This document shows, piece by piece, positions 22,203 through 33,060 of a stretch of 64,000 nucleotides of DNA. How positions within the stretch are numbered: the first letter of the stretch is position 1; each line of letters starts with the position of its first letter. The notes under the pieces were generated by a model. The model was not told the DNA's origin. It did no database searches and saw only the letters and a list, made by a program, of their open reading frames with translations. Source of the DNA: Agapanthus africanus (taxonomy: Eukaryota; Streptophyta; Magnoliopsida; Asparagales; Amaryllidaceae); contig JASDDO010000006.1 in NCBI GenBank assembly GCA_030015575.1, positions 208,077,632 to 208,141,631 on the forward strand, written 5' to 3'. The translations under genes were made by a program, and so were the position numbers.

Positions 22203-23329
22203 ATACGTGCGGTATTGCACGAATCAGGATCGGACGGTTTGTACTAATGGCCGTATGGTTATATGGCAGCATTCGATCAGATACGTGCGGTATTGCACGG
22301 ATCAGGATCGGACGGATCTTACTAGCCGGCTTTGGTTTAAGCTGGTCCTAGTTTAGTACAGTGTAGATTTTGTCTCTTTGCATTTGTATCCGGACGGAAT
22401 ACAGATGTGGGTGTGTATGCACAGTATCGGGGTTTTCCTGTAATTTATTTCGGGACCAGTTTTCTAGAGTTGCCAGTTTGCTTTCCGTTCCGGCCGGTTT
22501 TCCTTTGTTCTTTCCCGGCCGGACTTTTCCGATGGAGGGTGTTATTTGCAAGTTTGCAAATAACACTTGGTGGGGGGTTTTATTGCATAAGGTGTGATAT
22601 GATAAGCATCTTTGCTTTTCATGTATTTATGAGATTAGAAATGATTTGAGGTTGATGTAAGTTTTGTGATGATTATGTTTGGATATGGTCACCCTCCTCC
22701 TTTTACTACACTCACCTCCCTCTTGCTTCATATTGTTATCCTCCACCATTTCTAAATGAGTGAGATTATTATCATGGTTGAGAAAAGAAAGAGAGAAGAA
22801 GAAAAGAGAAGAAAATGAGAGCTTCATCTTTGAGAGGAAGAAAAATGAGAGTGATTCATTTTGTGTATATCATTCTTCATCTCATTCCATTGCTAGAAAA
22901 TTGAAAGCACCAATTTTCTATACACCATTCCTCCATCTATGGCAACCAACCCCAAAGTGAGACATACACTCTACACTATATTCCTACAGCAAATCTTGGA
23001 CGCGTCGATTCGCCAGCTTCGCGCCCGAGTTGCCTCGGTATTGAGGTGGGAGCCCGTAAAAGTACCCGGCTTCGTGGTGCACTTTCCAACGAGGAGGAGA
23101 CGACCGGAGATCCCGCAAGGAAATCGGAGTGGAGATGAAGACCGGAGGACTCGGATCAGTCGGTACATCTCTAACCTATCTTGTTACTTAGCTTAGACTA
23201 GTTTAATGGCACGATCCGGGGTTTAGTGCGCGGTGGTGCCGGTTTGCTAAGTCCGCAAATTTTAAAGTTTATCACCGTTTCCGCGTTTGGCCGTCGGTTT
23301 GACGGCCGGGGCGCCACCGTGCACTTACA
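22203..23329 (+). repeat. 5' LTR of B, second part
   Basis: Begins with the right-hand copy of the atacg duplication (22203-22207) and completes the 2,245-bp LTR, ending GTGCACTTACA. Contains the second copy of a 78-bp tandem repeat bearing the CGTGC/GCACG palindrome, then the GGCTT/AAGCC and GCATTTGTA hairpins (22325-22410), a CT-rich region around 22690-22740 and a GC-rich U5. Confidence 0.92.
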
Positions 23330-23330
23330 G

Positions 23331-23343
23331 TGGTATCAGAGCC
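23331..23343 (+). other. Primer-binding site of B (tRNA-iMet)
   Basis: TGGTATCAGAGCC one base after the LTR end. Confidence 0.92.
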
Positions 23344-23531
23344 TCGCCATTAATTTCGTCTAGCTTCGTTTGATGTGTTTTTCAGTTCCGATCGACCAAA
23401 ATTCCAAAAACCGTATTTTTCCTTCACATCTGTTTCTGTTGAAATTTTTTGAAGTCTAAAAATTTTTCAGGTTGTAAAATATTGATGTACTGGAAAATCT
23501 AAGAACTCTGTAAAAATTCGACGAAGTAACT

Positions 23532-23597
23532 CCACAGTGGGAGCGCGGAAGCGCCGTGAAAACCCCCTTCCCGCCGCCCTTCCGCCGCACACTGTGG
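23532..23597 (+). other. GC-rich leader hairpin of B
   Basis: Arms CCACAGTG...GCGCGGAAGCGC and GCCCTTCCGCCGC...CACTGTGG can pair with a few mismatches. It begins 189 nt after the primer site. Homologous position, but different sequence, in A, C, D and E. Confidence 0.6.
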
Positions 23598-24532
23598 AGA
23601 TCACTTCACCATTTTTTTTCAGAGGCCTTCTGGGCTTAAAATATGGGTTTTGGAATATTAAAATTGGGCCCAGGATTTCTGTGAGTGCTACAGTTTTGAT
23701 TGGGGGCCCACTTGTTAATTTTTGGTCAATCGGAAAATTTTAAACACATTTTTCACAGTATTTACATTATATCTGCGACCGTGAATGTCACTCGATCGGT
23801 AAATCCGGTCTAACTGCTATAGCCCGGTTAGACGGATTTGCGAACGTGACTTTCACGTTGATGTTCTATGTTTATGCTGTGATGTTGCGGATCGGTCGTG
23901 GGGATAGCCTGGATGCAATACTAGTACAGTGTTGTTGTATTATGTACATTTGATATTGCGGGGCGAGCGTCCAACATGTGGACTGCCGTCACTGCCTGTT
24001 TGTATTATTATTTTGGGGCACGACCTGCTTGCGGTCGATGTACCCGGTGTATGTATATTTTACATTCTGTACTAGGATTACCCTGCGGTGGGGTGCACGG
24101 ATAGCCGGGTTCTGGAGGGCAACAAGCCCGCATCTCATGGCATTGGGACGGAGGGGGCTTCACTCTAGGATTGGCGGGCTATTCGCCGCACTCGTAGGGG
24201 GTACAGGTTGACCCAGGAGGGGTGCTCAAGTTGCCGGATTCCGTGGAGTGCTGGGTGGTCCATTCACGGAGCTGAAGGGGGCTTCCTCGCTTCAGGTTTT
24301 GGCGGGTGACTTGCCGCGCCCGTAGGGGTCTAGGATTTCATTGCACAGGCTATCCACACGACCAGGGGAACGTCGGGTTTCAGTAGTGGCTCTGTGAAAC
24401 TCGGGGATCCCAGATATCTGTATTGTTCTGTGATGCTATACATTTCTGTGATGTTGCATTTCTTTTCACGCCTTGAGCGAAATATAATATATTGGTATAT
24501 ATATTAGTAGATGTTGTATATGTTTTTCATCC

Positions 24533-24615
24533 ACGCTAGTCCAGTCCCCGCTCTGTCGTTAGTAAGCTAACCTAACGAGTGATGACGGGACCCAGTGGCG
24601 AATGCGGATGGCATA
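24533..24615 (+). other. Conserved leader block of B
   Basis: The same 80-nt block as at 18951-19033 of A and 45220-45306 of C, here with GTTAGTAAGCTAACCTAAC. Noncoding. Confidence 0.65.
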
Positions 24616-24745
24616 TACGTACGTCAGTATATTTTCGTTCTTTGTGGTGTGATTAATTGATGGGACTGCGTTGATTCGGATCAATGCAAGATAAACAAAC
24701 CTAATCTGATGTTGTTGGAACACTTTTCAAAAAAAAGCTGTTATT

Positions 24746-25000
24746 GCAAGGACGTCCAATTTTGTTTTGCATCGTGGTATTCATTTGGAATATCCTGCTC
24801 CTCAGTCGACGAGGCAAGGGCCGAGATCCCTTCACCGGGAGTGACCCCTTGGACAGAAGTTTGCGTCAGGGCATTAACTTCACTATAGCCGATTACTTTT
24901 GCTTTGCACCGTGGTATTCAGTTGGAATATCCTGCACCTCATTCTACGGGGAAAGAGCCGAGATCCCTTCACCGGGAGTGACCTCTTTAGTAAAAGTTTT
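24746..25000 (+). repeat. Two imperfect copies of a ~100-nt leader repeat of B
   Basis: Units at about 24770-24850 and 24897-24990 share GGTATTCA-TTGGAATATCCTGC, then CCGAGATCCCTTCACCGGG. D and E carry the same pair; A and C lack it. Confidence 0.7.
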
Positions 25001-25135
25001 CGTCACTATATTTTCTAAAAAGCTATCCGTTTCTTCAACGATATCAAGTTCATTACGTTAAAGGTTTTCGCCAGAAACCATTCGTAGCCCTCCGTCGTTT
25101 CATATGGATGGTCAATAGTATTCAAGCTGTGTATG

Positions 25136-25327
25136 TTGGCCAAAGTCAAGGCACAGTGTTTGGTAGCTGTTGGGTATTCATATGCAGCATAGATAGATGC
25201 GTTGGTTTGGAACAGTCGTACTGCCATTTTGGCCAAAGTCAAGGGTAGGTACGGGTGGATTCAAATTAACCTGGAGAATGACGGGTTGAACTTGACATGT
25301 GACTTATGATATGTTGGCCAAAGTCAA
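25136..25327 (+). repeat. Threefold leader hairpin array of B
   Basis: TTGGC-CAAA-GTCAA at 25136-25149, 25229-25242 and 25314-25327; starts are 93 and 85 nt apart, as in A. The stem contains a G-U pair on the sense strand and the loop differs from A. Confidence 0.85.
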
Positions 25328-25411
25328 GGTCATAAGAGCATGGGGCAGAAATCACATCGGGAGTTTCAAAAGAACTGAAACTTGCCAGATATGCGCATAC
25401 CTTCTGGAGTG

Positions 25412-25443
25412 TGATACCGTGAGCGGATTCCGTCACGTTATCA
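25412..25443 (+). other. Inverted repeat in leader of B
   Basis: TGATACCGTGA and TCACGTTATCA around a 10-nt loop, one mismatch. E has the perfect form at 57890-57919 and D a near-perfect one at about 42193-42222. Confidence 0.6.
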
Positions 25444-25611
25444 TGCGATGATAGTTGGATCCCGATTCCCACTGATGAGTTGTTTTACTCCTCGGGTGAC
25501 CCCGATTAATTCTTCTTTCAGGTTTGGAGGAGAATTTGAGGTACAGTGGGAGGTTTCCAGATTAGAAAAAGTGATAACCATTCTGATCTAGGATAGAGTG
25601 CACGCTGAGTG

Positions 25612-25634
25612 TTTCTTTTCTTTCTCTCTGGCAG
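25612..25634 (+). promoter_or_regulatory. Probable 3' splice site of B
   Basis: Pyrimidine tract ending CTGGCAG/CGACC, homologous to the site in A and C. The ATG that should follow is missing: the matching place reads CGACCATTGACCCGACC. Confidence 0.5.
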
Positions 25635-28600
25635 CGACCATTGACCCGACCCTAGACTATGACTCAGTGACCAAGTTGACCGAACCTTCTTAACACTGGC
25701 TTTTGGATTGTCAGAGTTGCAGACCTCATTGCCACTCCTACTTTTACCCTTTTCTCCAGGACACCCCGCATTACTACGAACGTCCACTTCCATTGGACAA
25801 AACTATTGTATGGTTATATACGAACTCGAAGGACTTCGAGGATGGTTTCTGGTTCTGGAGAAAACGGATAGGATTATTCAGTTGTCTTTTCTTTTCACCT
25901 TCTCTCAGGTTGCGAGTACTCCTTGGTTTAGGAGTAGTACACCTATTACGCAAATTGGATAGTCTTCTTCCAAACCATAGGCTGGTGCCGACCGGTAGGG
26001 AATGAAGAAAACCAGTTAGCCTAAACGGTGTACAGAAGGTATTAAGTTCAGACAAAGCAAGGGATTAGTAAGAGGGCAAAGTAAATTGCGACTGCTATTC
26101 ACGACCAAACTAAGTATTTCTTCGCCAATCCTAAATCAACTTTGTATCTCTCCAGGACACTCCGTATTACTACGAAGATCCCATTTTATTGGATAATCCA
26201 TCGTATGGTTATATACGAACTCGAAAGGAACTTGTTCCAGTTCGGGGATGGATCCTGGTTCAGGAGAAATAGGAATAAAGTACATTCAGGTGTCTTTTAT
26301 CTTCACCTTCTCTCGCGATGTGAGTGTTCCTAGGATTAGGACAGTACACCCTTTATGCTTTTTGGATAGTCTTCTTCCAAACCATAGGCTGGTGCCGAAC
26401 GGTAGGGAAGGAAGAAAACCATTTGGCCTAAAGGGGTGTACAGAAGGTAATGACTAAAGACATATGAAGGGATTTGGAGAGGTGGCAAAGAATTATACGG
26501 TTATAGTTGTGAATCTGGATAATGGATGAGGCATTACTAGGAATACCAGGATACCCCAACGAAATATTTCAATGTTTCAGGTTCACTGTGTACAGTTAAT
26601 AGAAAACTGATTTCCCAATTAGACACTTGCTCCAGGGTATGTATTTACCATGTATGATTCTCACATCTGTATGGTTTTACAGATGATGAGTGGGAGTAAG
26701 TTATTGGGAATTGGGTGATCATCCTCATTATATCGGGATTCGTTGTAATTGGTGATATTTGAGGATGCCACCTGGGTTGTTTGCCGGTCGGCAAATATTT
26801 GGTTTTGAATATCCGCTGTTGTGCACCAATTTCAAATTGATATATCTGTACGTCTATTTTCATAGAGTGAGATATACCTTTTGATATTATGTCTACGACA
26901 TTTACCTATATCAGTGGATGGTTAGGTAAGGAGCATTGAACAGCGGTGTAATTCTTCTTAACCAAAAGTACAGTTTTCAACCTACGACACACAGTGAATG
27001 AGTCACTAGACTCAAGGGACTTATACAGAGTATTGTATGTTGTCCAGGGTCCATTAGGACAGAGGGGTTGGTCCTCGTACTCTATTCTGTTTACTTATGA
27101 CTTCTCTAGTTCTTAGACAGGTGTTTCGTAGAAACACAGGGTCTAAGTTTTGAGGAGTTATAGGTATTTGAATAGAGTAGAGAACCAGGTGTAGCAAGTA
27201 TCGGGATTCTTCAAAGTGATCGAAGATGTAGATACTTGTGTATGGTATTCAGTTAATAGTAATGATTAAGAGAACTTGCTTCTCTTTCGGGTTACTCATA
27301 ATTGGAAGTATTCCTAAGTTGAGTAACGCTGATCGGCCTCTCTCCATTTAGTTGACATGCACTGGAGATAGCTGCATGATTTGAATCTGGTTCAATTAAA
27401 TCAGTGCCTCTGGTTCTATATTGGATATAGTACAGTTCATATCTTAACATTGTTAAGGTACGGGGAGTTGTCCGGCTTATGATTAAAACCAGACTCTGGA
27501 TAACTCAAGGCACGTTTCTGTAATGGCTGTTTGTGGGTTGACCCAGGCTATGACGAGGGTTGACTTTCTACCATCTGGGAGATCAATAGAAATATTGTTC
27601 AAGACTCGCCACAGTTTTATTAAAAATGGATTTTTTCAAAAACAGCAGTGGGAGTATGGTAGAACTGGAAGTGATTCCAGAACCGCAAACGATTACTAAA
27701 GATTTGATAAGGAACCTAAAGATTCAACATGATTTGACATTCCATTGGCCACTCCGCAGATAAGGTGGGTAACTTCAGGCACCCGAGAGGTACTTCGGTA
27801 GCCTCAAGGACGGTGACAGGGAAGTTCTTGTTTACCCACACTTGCCATTGTTGTTGTTCCAGGCTGCGAGACCCGGCAGGAGGATAAGTATAGCGTCTTT
27901 CTAGACTAGTTTTAGAAGTGCATGTCTATATGACTCTGGCAGAGTGTTGTCGTAGTCAGTGGGAGCAGCGGAAGCATTGGTGGATATCAGGCTTATGTCT
28001 ATTTATAGACTAAAGCAGATGTAGCGGAGATAGATCATCCATTTCTGATGTGACAGTCATAGGTTTGACGTCATCAGAATAGGGGATGGATCTGTTGAGA
28101 AGGTAGTAAGAAGTGACATTCCTATACTACGATCGGTTATTCTTTGGTCGTCACACAGTGGTTTCTCCACACAGGACTTGGATATTATATCAGACATTCT
28201 GGTTACTAGATCTTTGGTTTTAGATCTAGATTTGGGTGGTTTCCCAATCAGGGTACTTAGACAGCATTCTAAGAGTATTTAGAATGGACGACTCCTGGCA
28301 CGGTAGTGTACCTGCAGGTGATGGAGTCGCCCTCTCTAAAGGTGTCTTACAGACTAAAGGGGAGAGGGATGTTCATGATTGGCAGATCACTTGCTTAGGC
28401 AATTGAGTCAATCATGAGATGTCAAGTACCACACCAGATGTTGTTCTTGCAGTAGGTGCATTAAGTTGATATTAATCCAATCCTGGGGAAACAGTCGGAA
28501 GCAGTTTTAGAACATAAGTGGATGTTCTAGGGATATGATAACGACAGCCTCATTCGAGAGACAGTTATCATTCCAGGCTTCCAAGGTGACATGGACGACA

Positions 28601-29002
28601 AGGAGGTTGTCAGAGTTATAGTTTTCCCTCTGACGAGGGGCAGTATTTTGGACAGATGGTCCAAGGTGATACTGAGGGTGGCATGGCGCAAGATACTGAT
28701 TAAGTTCAGTTGACGATACAGTCTAAGAAGTTTGGATTTGGAGTTCATTTATGAGCTAGGTCCCATCAGACATCCAGACATTCTAAGGCAGGTATTGCTC
28801 ATTTCGGGAGATGGCTTTCTCCGCGAACATGAGGTATAGAGAGACATAGAAAGAAACACCACAGGTGGATCCACTCACTGAGGCTATTCCTCGAACGCAA
28901 TAGTTTCACAAACGGTTTTTGTGAGACTGACTAGTAGAGGAGTTGGGTGTTCGGTATCACACGGGCTGTGAGTATGCGACATCGCAATAATTAGCCTTGA
29001 GT
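25635..29002 (+). pseudogene. Decayed pol region of element B
   Basis: No frame over about 100 codons. It is collinear with X, D and E. The first part holds a segment present twice (about 25890-26050 and 26295-26460, containing ggctggtgccgaacggtagg). The last 1.1 kb keeps traces of Copia RT/RNase H: about 28275-28350 matches the RT/RNase H linker, 28568-28640 the RNase H region with intact form DSGFQSDKDD, and 28755-28900 the EPRSHQ...DPFTKAL end. The RT YVDD box, still visible as YLDD in X and E, is deleted near 28110. Short frames at 25703-26005 are similar in D but not in any known domain. Confidence 0.7.
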
Positions 29003-29015
29003 GCAAGTGGGAGAT
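29003..29015 (+). other. Polypurine tract of B
   Basis: GCAAGTGGGAGAT immediately before the 3' LTR. Confidence 0.92.
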
Positions 29016-31260
29016 TGTTGGAGATGGTGCCCTCAGAGTCAATTATTGGATCACAGGCACGTGATTGCAATGATTGAGGGAGGACCTATCCCGGTAGGAC
29101 AGTCTTACTCGAGATGATAGTATGCTATCTGGTTTACCTTTATCATCGTGTACTGCTTTAGGCGACCTGACATGTCGCTATTGCACGTTGATAGAGCCCC
29201 TAGGATTCTTGCTTGACTACCGGCAGTATGAGGGCGATCATATACGTGGGAGCTGGTAGTCTATAAGCACATCCTTAAAAGGTCCCTAGTCGTAGGAGTT
29301 TCGAGACAGGGCATCGATACTCCAGAGTAGACTAGTGTATACAGTCGAGACCCCGACGAGGGGCGGTGGCCGGTCTCACAAGCCACTGGTGTCAGTTGGT
29401 TCACCTAAGATGTATACAGGTGCTCATTGGGTTATGAGTACACCGGACAGGACTTGCCGGGAACATGCTAGTTGGTCTTATACCTGACGTCAGATAGCAG
29501 TTCCCAGGTGACATGTGTACAGGTTAGTTCATCGACCTAGGGATCGTCATTTGTCTCGTGTGAGTTCCCACTGTGCTTTGATTACTACCCTACCACGGCT
29601 CAAAGGAGTCGTGCAAACAGGTTTTAGTTGGGTACAGTCCCGAGCTACATGGAGGCAGTGAGCGGATCTTCGGGGGTTCGTCTCTCCCGGTATTGGGGGT
29701 GAGGTCGCGCTGTGTCTAGGGGAGCCATTACACGAAGTCCTTGGCCAAGGCAGGAGATTTACTGGTAGGTATTCCAGTAGTATCTCAGGGTTTTCTGGGC
29801 TACACTCCGACACGACTTGTACCGCTTTTGGGGGTCTGACATTTACCAACCCCCTAGGCCCGCCATGCGATGCTCATAGACGAACGGACCGGACTGTACG
29901 GATATTGTCACTGACAGGCTCAGTTGGGTGTCGGGGTGAGCTTCCTCATCGACGTCCCTTTTGGTCAATAGCTGGTGGCCCGTCACGTATTGGCTTATAC
30001 CTCTGACGTGCTAGTGGTTAAATCCACAGCCATAGTATTGACGAGTCTTTAGAGTCCACCACACTTACAGTTACTCAAGCTCTCGGGCGAAACGCTGTAG
30101 AGGCCGTATGGAGATATGGCAGGGTCCGATCAGATACGTGCGGTATTGCACGAATCAGGATCGGACGGTTTGTACTAATGGCCGTATGGTTATATGGCAG
30201 CGTTCGATCAGATACGTGCGGTATTGCACGGATCAGGATCGGACGGATCTTACTAGCCGGCTTTGGTTTAAGCTGGTCCTAGTTTAGTACAGTGTAGATT
30301 TTGTCTCTTTGCATTTGTATCCGGACGGAATACAGATGCGGGTGTGTATGCACAGTATCGGGGTTTTCCTGTAATTTATTACGGGACCAGTTTTCTAGAG
30401 TTGCCAGTTTGCTTTCCGTTCCGGCCGGTTTTCCTTTGTTCTTTCCCGGCCGGACTTTTCCGATGGAGGGTGTTATTTGCAAGTTTGCAAATAACACTTG
30501 GTGGGGGGTTTTATTGCATAAGGTGTGATATGATAAGCATCTTTGCTTTTCATGTATTTATGAGATTAGAAATGATTTGAGGTTGATGTAAGTTTTGTGA
30601 TGATTATGTTTGGATATGATCACCCTCCTCCTTTTACTACACTCACCTCCCTCTTGCTTCATATTGTTATCCTCCACCATTTCTAAATGAGTGAGATTAT
30701 TATCATGGTTGAGAAAAGAAAGAGAGAAGAAGAAAAGAGAAGAAAATGAGAGCTTCATCTTTGAGAGGAAGAAAAATGAGAGTGATTCATTTTGTGTATA
30801 TCATTCTTCATCTCATTCCATTGCTAGAAAATTGAAAGCACCAATTTTCTATACACCATTCCTCCATCTATGGCAACCAACCCCAAAGTGAGACATACAC
30901 TCTACACTATATTCCTACAGCAAATCTTGGACGCGTCGATTCGCCAGCTTCGCGCCCGAGTTGCCTCGGTATTGAGGTGGGAGCCCGTAAAAGTACCCGG
31001 CTTCGTGGTGCCCTTTCCGACGAGGAGGAGACGACCGGAGATCCCGCAAGGAAATCAGAGTGGAGATGAAGACCGGAGGACTCGGATCAGTCGGTACATC
31101 TCTAACCTATCTTGTTACTTAGCTTAGACTAGTTTAATGGCACGATCCGGGGTTTAGTGCGCGGTGGTGCCGGTTTGCTAAGTCCGCAAATTTTAAAGTT
31201 TATCACCGTTTCCGCGTTTGGCCGTTGGTTTGACGGCCGGGGCGCCACCGTGCACTTACA
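29016..31260 (+). repeat. 3' LTR of B (2,245 bp)
   Basis: Uninterrupted copy used to define the 5' LTR. Palindrome I is present twice (30137-30152, 30215-30230) within a 78-bp tandem repeat; hairpin III at 30311-30339 and hairpin IV, CCTGTAA-TTTA-TTACGGG, at 30368-30385. Ends GTGCACTTACA. Confidence 0.95.
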
Positions 31261-31265
31261 ATATT

Positions 31266-31810
31266 ATCTCTACTTTTGCGGATACCGCTACGGTTGGCTG
31301 TGAGGCCTTTTGCTATAGGCGGGTTTGTGGTTATCCGATGATGTCGTTGTATATCTTTTGTATCTAGTACTATCCATCTACTACCTTCATGTTTTGACTT
31401 AGAGACGAGTTGTGAGGATCAATGTTGTATATTCTTATGACCCTGGTTGTCGTGCTCGTGTGAGCCGGCCTTTATTTATGTTGATTATCTCATTTCTTCG
31501 CTAGGGCGTCATATATCTGTTGTGGTGATTGTTTCCGCCTTTGGGCGATATTTTCTCCCATTTGGGGATGCTTTACTTATATCTTATATTTGTACCCATT
31601 TCGGGGCTAGCTTTTACAAAGGAGGTGCTGCCGAAATTTTTATGAAAACAAACTTAAGCTTTAAGTTTTGCTTGAGATTTAAAAAATGTTCCTATCTTTT
31701 CCTTCTTGTAATGGTTTAGATTGCTGGGTTTCGGCTTACTTAAGTTGCGTTACGCCTGTTGACGTTACGTGGTCTAAGTGCCGGTCATGTGCCAAATTTG
31801 GGTCGTGACA
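31266..31810 (+). repeat. 5' LTR of Gypsy element G, part after B
   Basis: Continues the LTR interrupted at 10655 and ends GGTCGTGACA. Noncoding; the 90-codon frame at 31447 is not supported. Confidence 0.7.
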
Positions 31811-31814
31811 AAGT

Positions 31815-31826
31815 TGGTATCAGAGC
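31815..31826 (+). other. Primer-binding site of G (tRNA-iMet)
   Basis: TGGTATCAGAGC four bases after the LTR end. Confidence 0.88.
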
Positions 31827-32048
31827 GCTAGGTTTTACCTTTCAGAGTGTAGCATGACCTTGGTATGATGGAGTAGGTAGCTTAAGCAGAGTGATGTAGC
31901 GTGTGTATGTTTCGCGGCATACTTACGACACGGTACTCTGCCTATGTGACCTTAGGACTTATTGCTTGAAATTCCTTCCGTGATTATATACATCCTTGTG
32001 ATTCGATTTCTATGTCCTTATCGAATCCTGTTTCCATTTCCAGCCTTT

Positions 32049-33060
32049 ACGCCGCCGAAGACTACGGGGGCGCAGAGAGTGGCCGCGAGGGTCGAGGTCA
32101 GAGTTGACTCGTCCGAGACGAGGACTGACCCGGGAGGTACGCCCATTGTGCAGGAGCAGATTGATCCACCTTCGATGGACCGTGTTACTAGGCTTGAGGC
32201 CGGTATGCAGGATATGCGCCAGATGATGGGAACGTTGGTTGAGGCCAGTCGAGTGCAGAGACAGGAGGTTGTTCCACCTGTTGTGGGTACCGTGATGGTA
32301 CCTCCAGCTACAGAGGTGATTACCGTATCGTTATCGGAGTTCATGAGGCTAAGGCCTCCGATTTTCACTAGCACCGATGCAGTTGAGGATCCGCAGTCGT
32401 TTATCGATCGGATGGCCAGGATATGTCGTTCGCTGAGATGCTCCGACGCGAGATGGGTAGAGTTCACGAGTTTTCGTCTGGAGGGTCTGGCCCAGAAGTG
32501 GTGCGAGTCCTTAGAGAAGGGAAGAGCTGCAGGTCTTTCTCCTATGACTTGGGCTGAGTTCGTGACAGTGTTTCTTGCCCATTTTCTTTCGCAGAGCGTC
32601 AGGGATGCTCGAGCGCGCAGTTTCGAGTCGTTACACCAGACTCCGGGTATGACGGTGGCCGAGTACGTTGTGCAGTTTACTGAGCTGTCTGTGTATGCTC
32701 CGTATTTGGTAGCTACTGAGGAGATGCGGGTCAAGAGGTTTGTTCGAGGCCTGCTTACCCAGTTGTTCCTCGCTATCAGCGTACAGTATTTTGACACGTA
32801 TGCAGCAGCGGTGGACGCATCCCTATTGGTTGAGGAGCGTCTTTCTGAGACGTCGGTTGTTCCGGAACCGAAGAGGGTTCGTACTAGTGTTTCAGCACGG
32901 AGACAGACGTTTAAACACCGTGACAGATTCCGTTCGGGTACTGGGGGTAGTGGAGGCTCGGGGCAAGGCCAGTTATTTAGCTCTTATCCCTATGAGGGTC
33001 AGCAGTTTTCATCTGGATGTTTCCAGTGCGGGAGTTTGCATCATCGAGTCCGAGATTCTA
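32049..33060 (+). pseudogene. Gypsy gag of element G
   Basis: Encodes a retrotransposon gag domain: a coiled-coil-like start (MDRVTRLEAGMQDMRQMMG), then a capsid-type region with WVEFTSFRLEGLAQKWCESL and VAEYVVQFTELSVYAPYLV, and a zinc knuckle [14 protein letters not shown] whose last cysteine is a serine. Reading PPKTT... preceded by ACG at 32049-32051 suggests that the original ATG was lost. The frame leaves the gag homology at about 33,060 and pol continues in another frame, so at least one frameshift separates them. In intact Tekay/Del-like elements gag and pol are one frame. The 259-codon antisense frame at 32018-32797 is a shadow. Confidence 0.85.

Larger units (their letters stand above)
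10656..31260 (+). mobile_element. Element B: complete non-autonomous Copia-derived retrotransposon
   Basis: Flanked by a perfect 5-bp target duplication atatt (10651-10655 and 31261-31265) in the 5' LTR of G. Both LTRs are 2,245 bp after removal of the nested element A. By eye about 20 substitutions and no length difference separate them, roughly 1%, so B is older than A. Between the LTRs (23330-29015) are a tRNA-Met primer site, a structured leader, a probable 3' splice site and a decayed pol without any long frame, then the polypurine tract. The signals are intact although the coding region is dead, so B must have moved with proteins supplied by another element. Confidence 0.93.

Noticed and set aside
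25703..26005. 100-codon frame in B with a similar 114-codon frame in D (41622-41966)
   Set aside because: Similarity reflects DNA homology of the shared decayed interior; frames are broken in E and X and show no known domain.
32018..32797. 259-codon open frame on the minus strand
   Set aside because: Lies antisense to the well-supported gag of G, with no recognisable domain; a codon-bias shadow.
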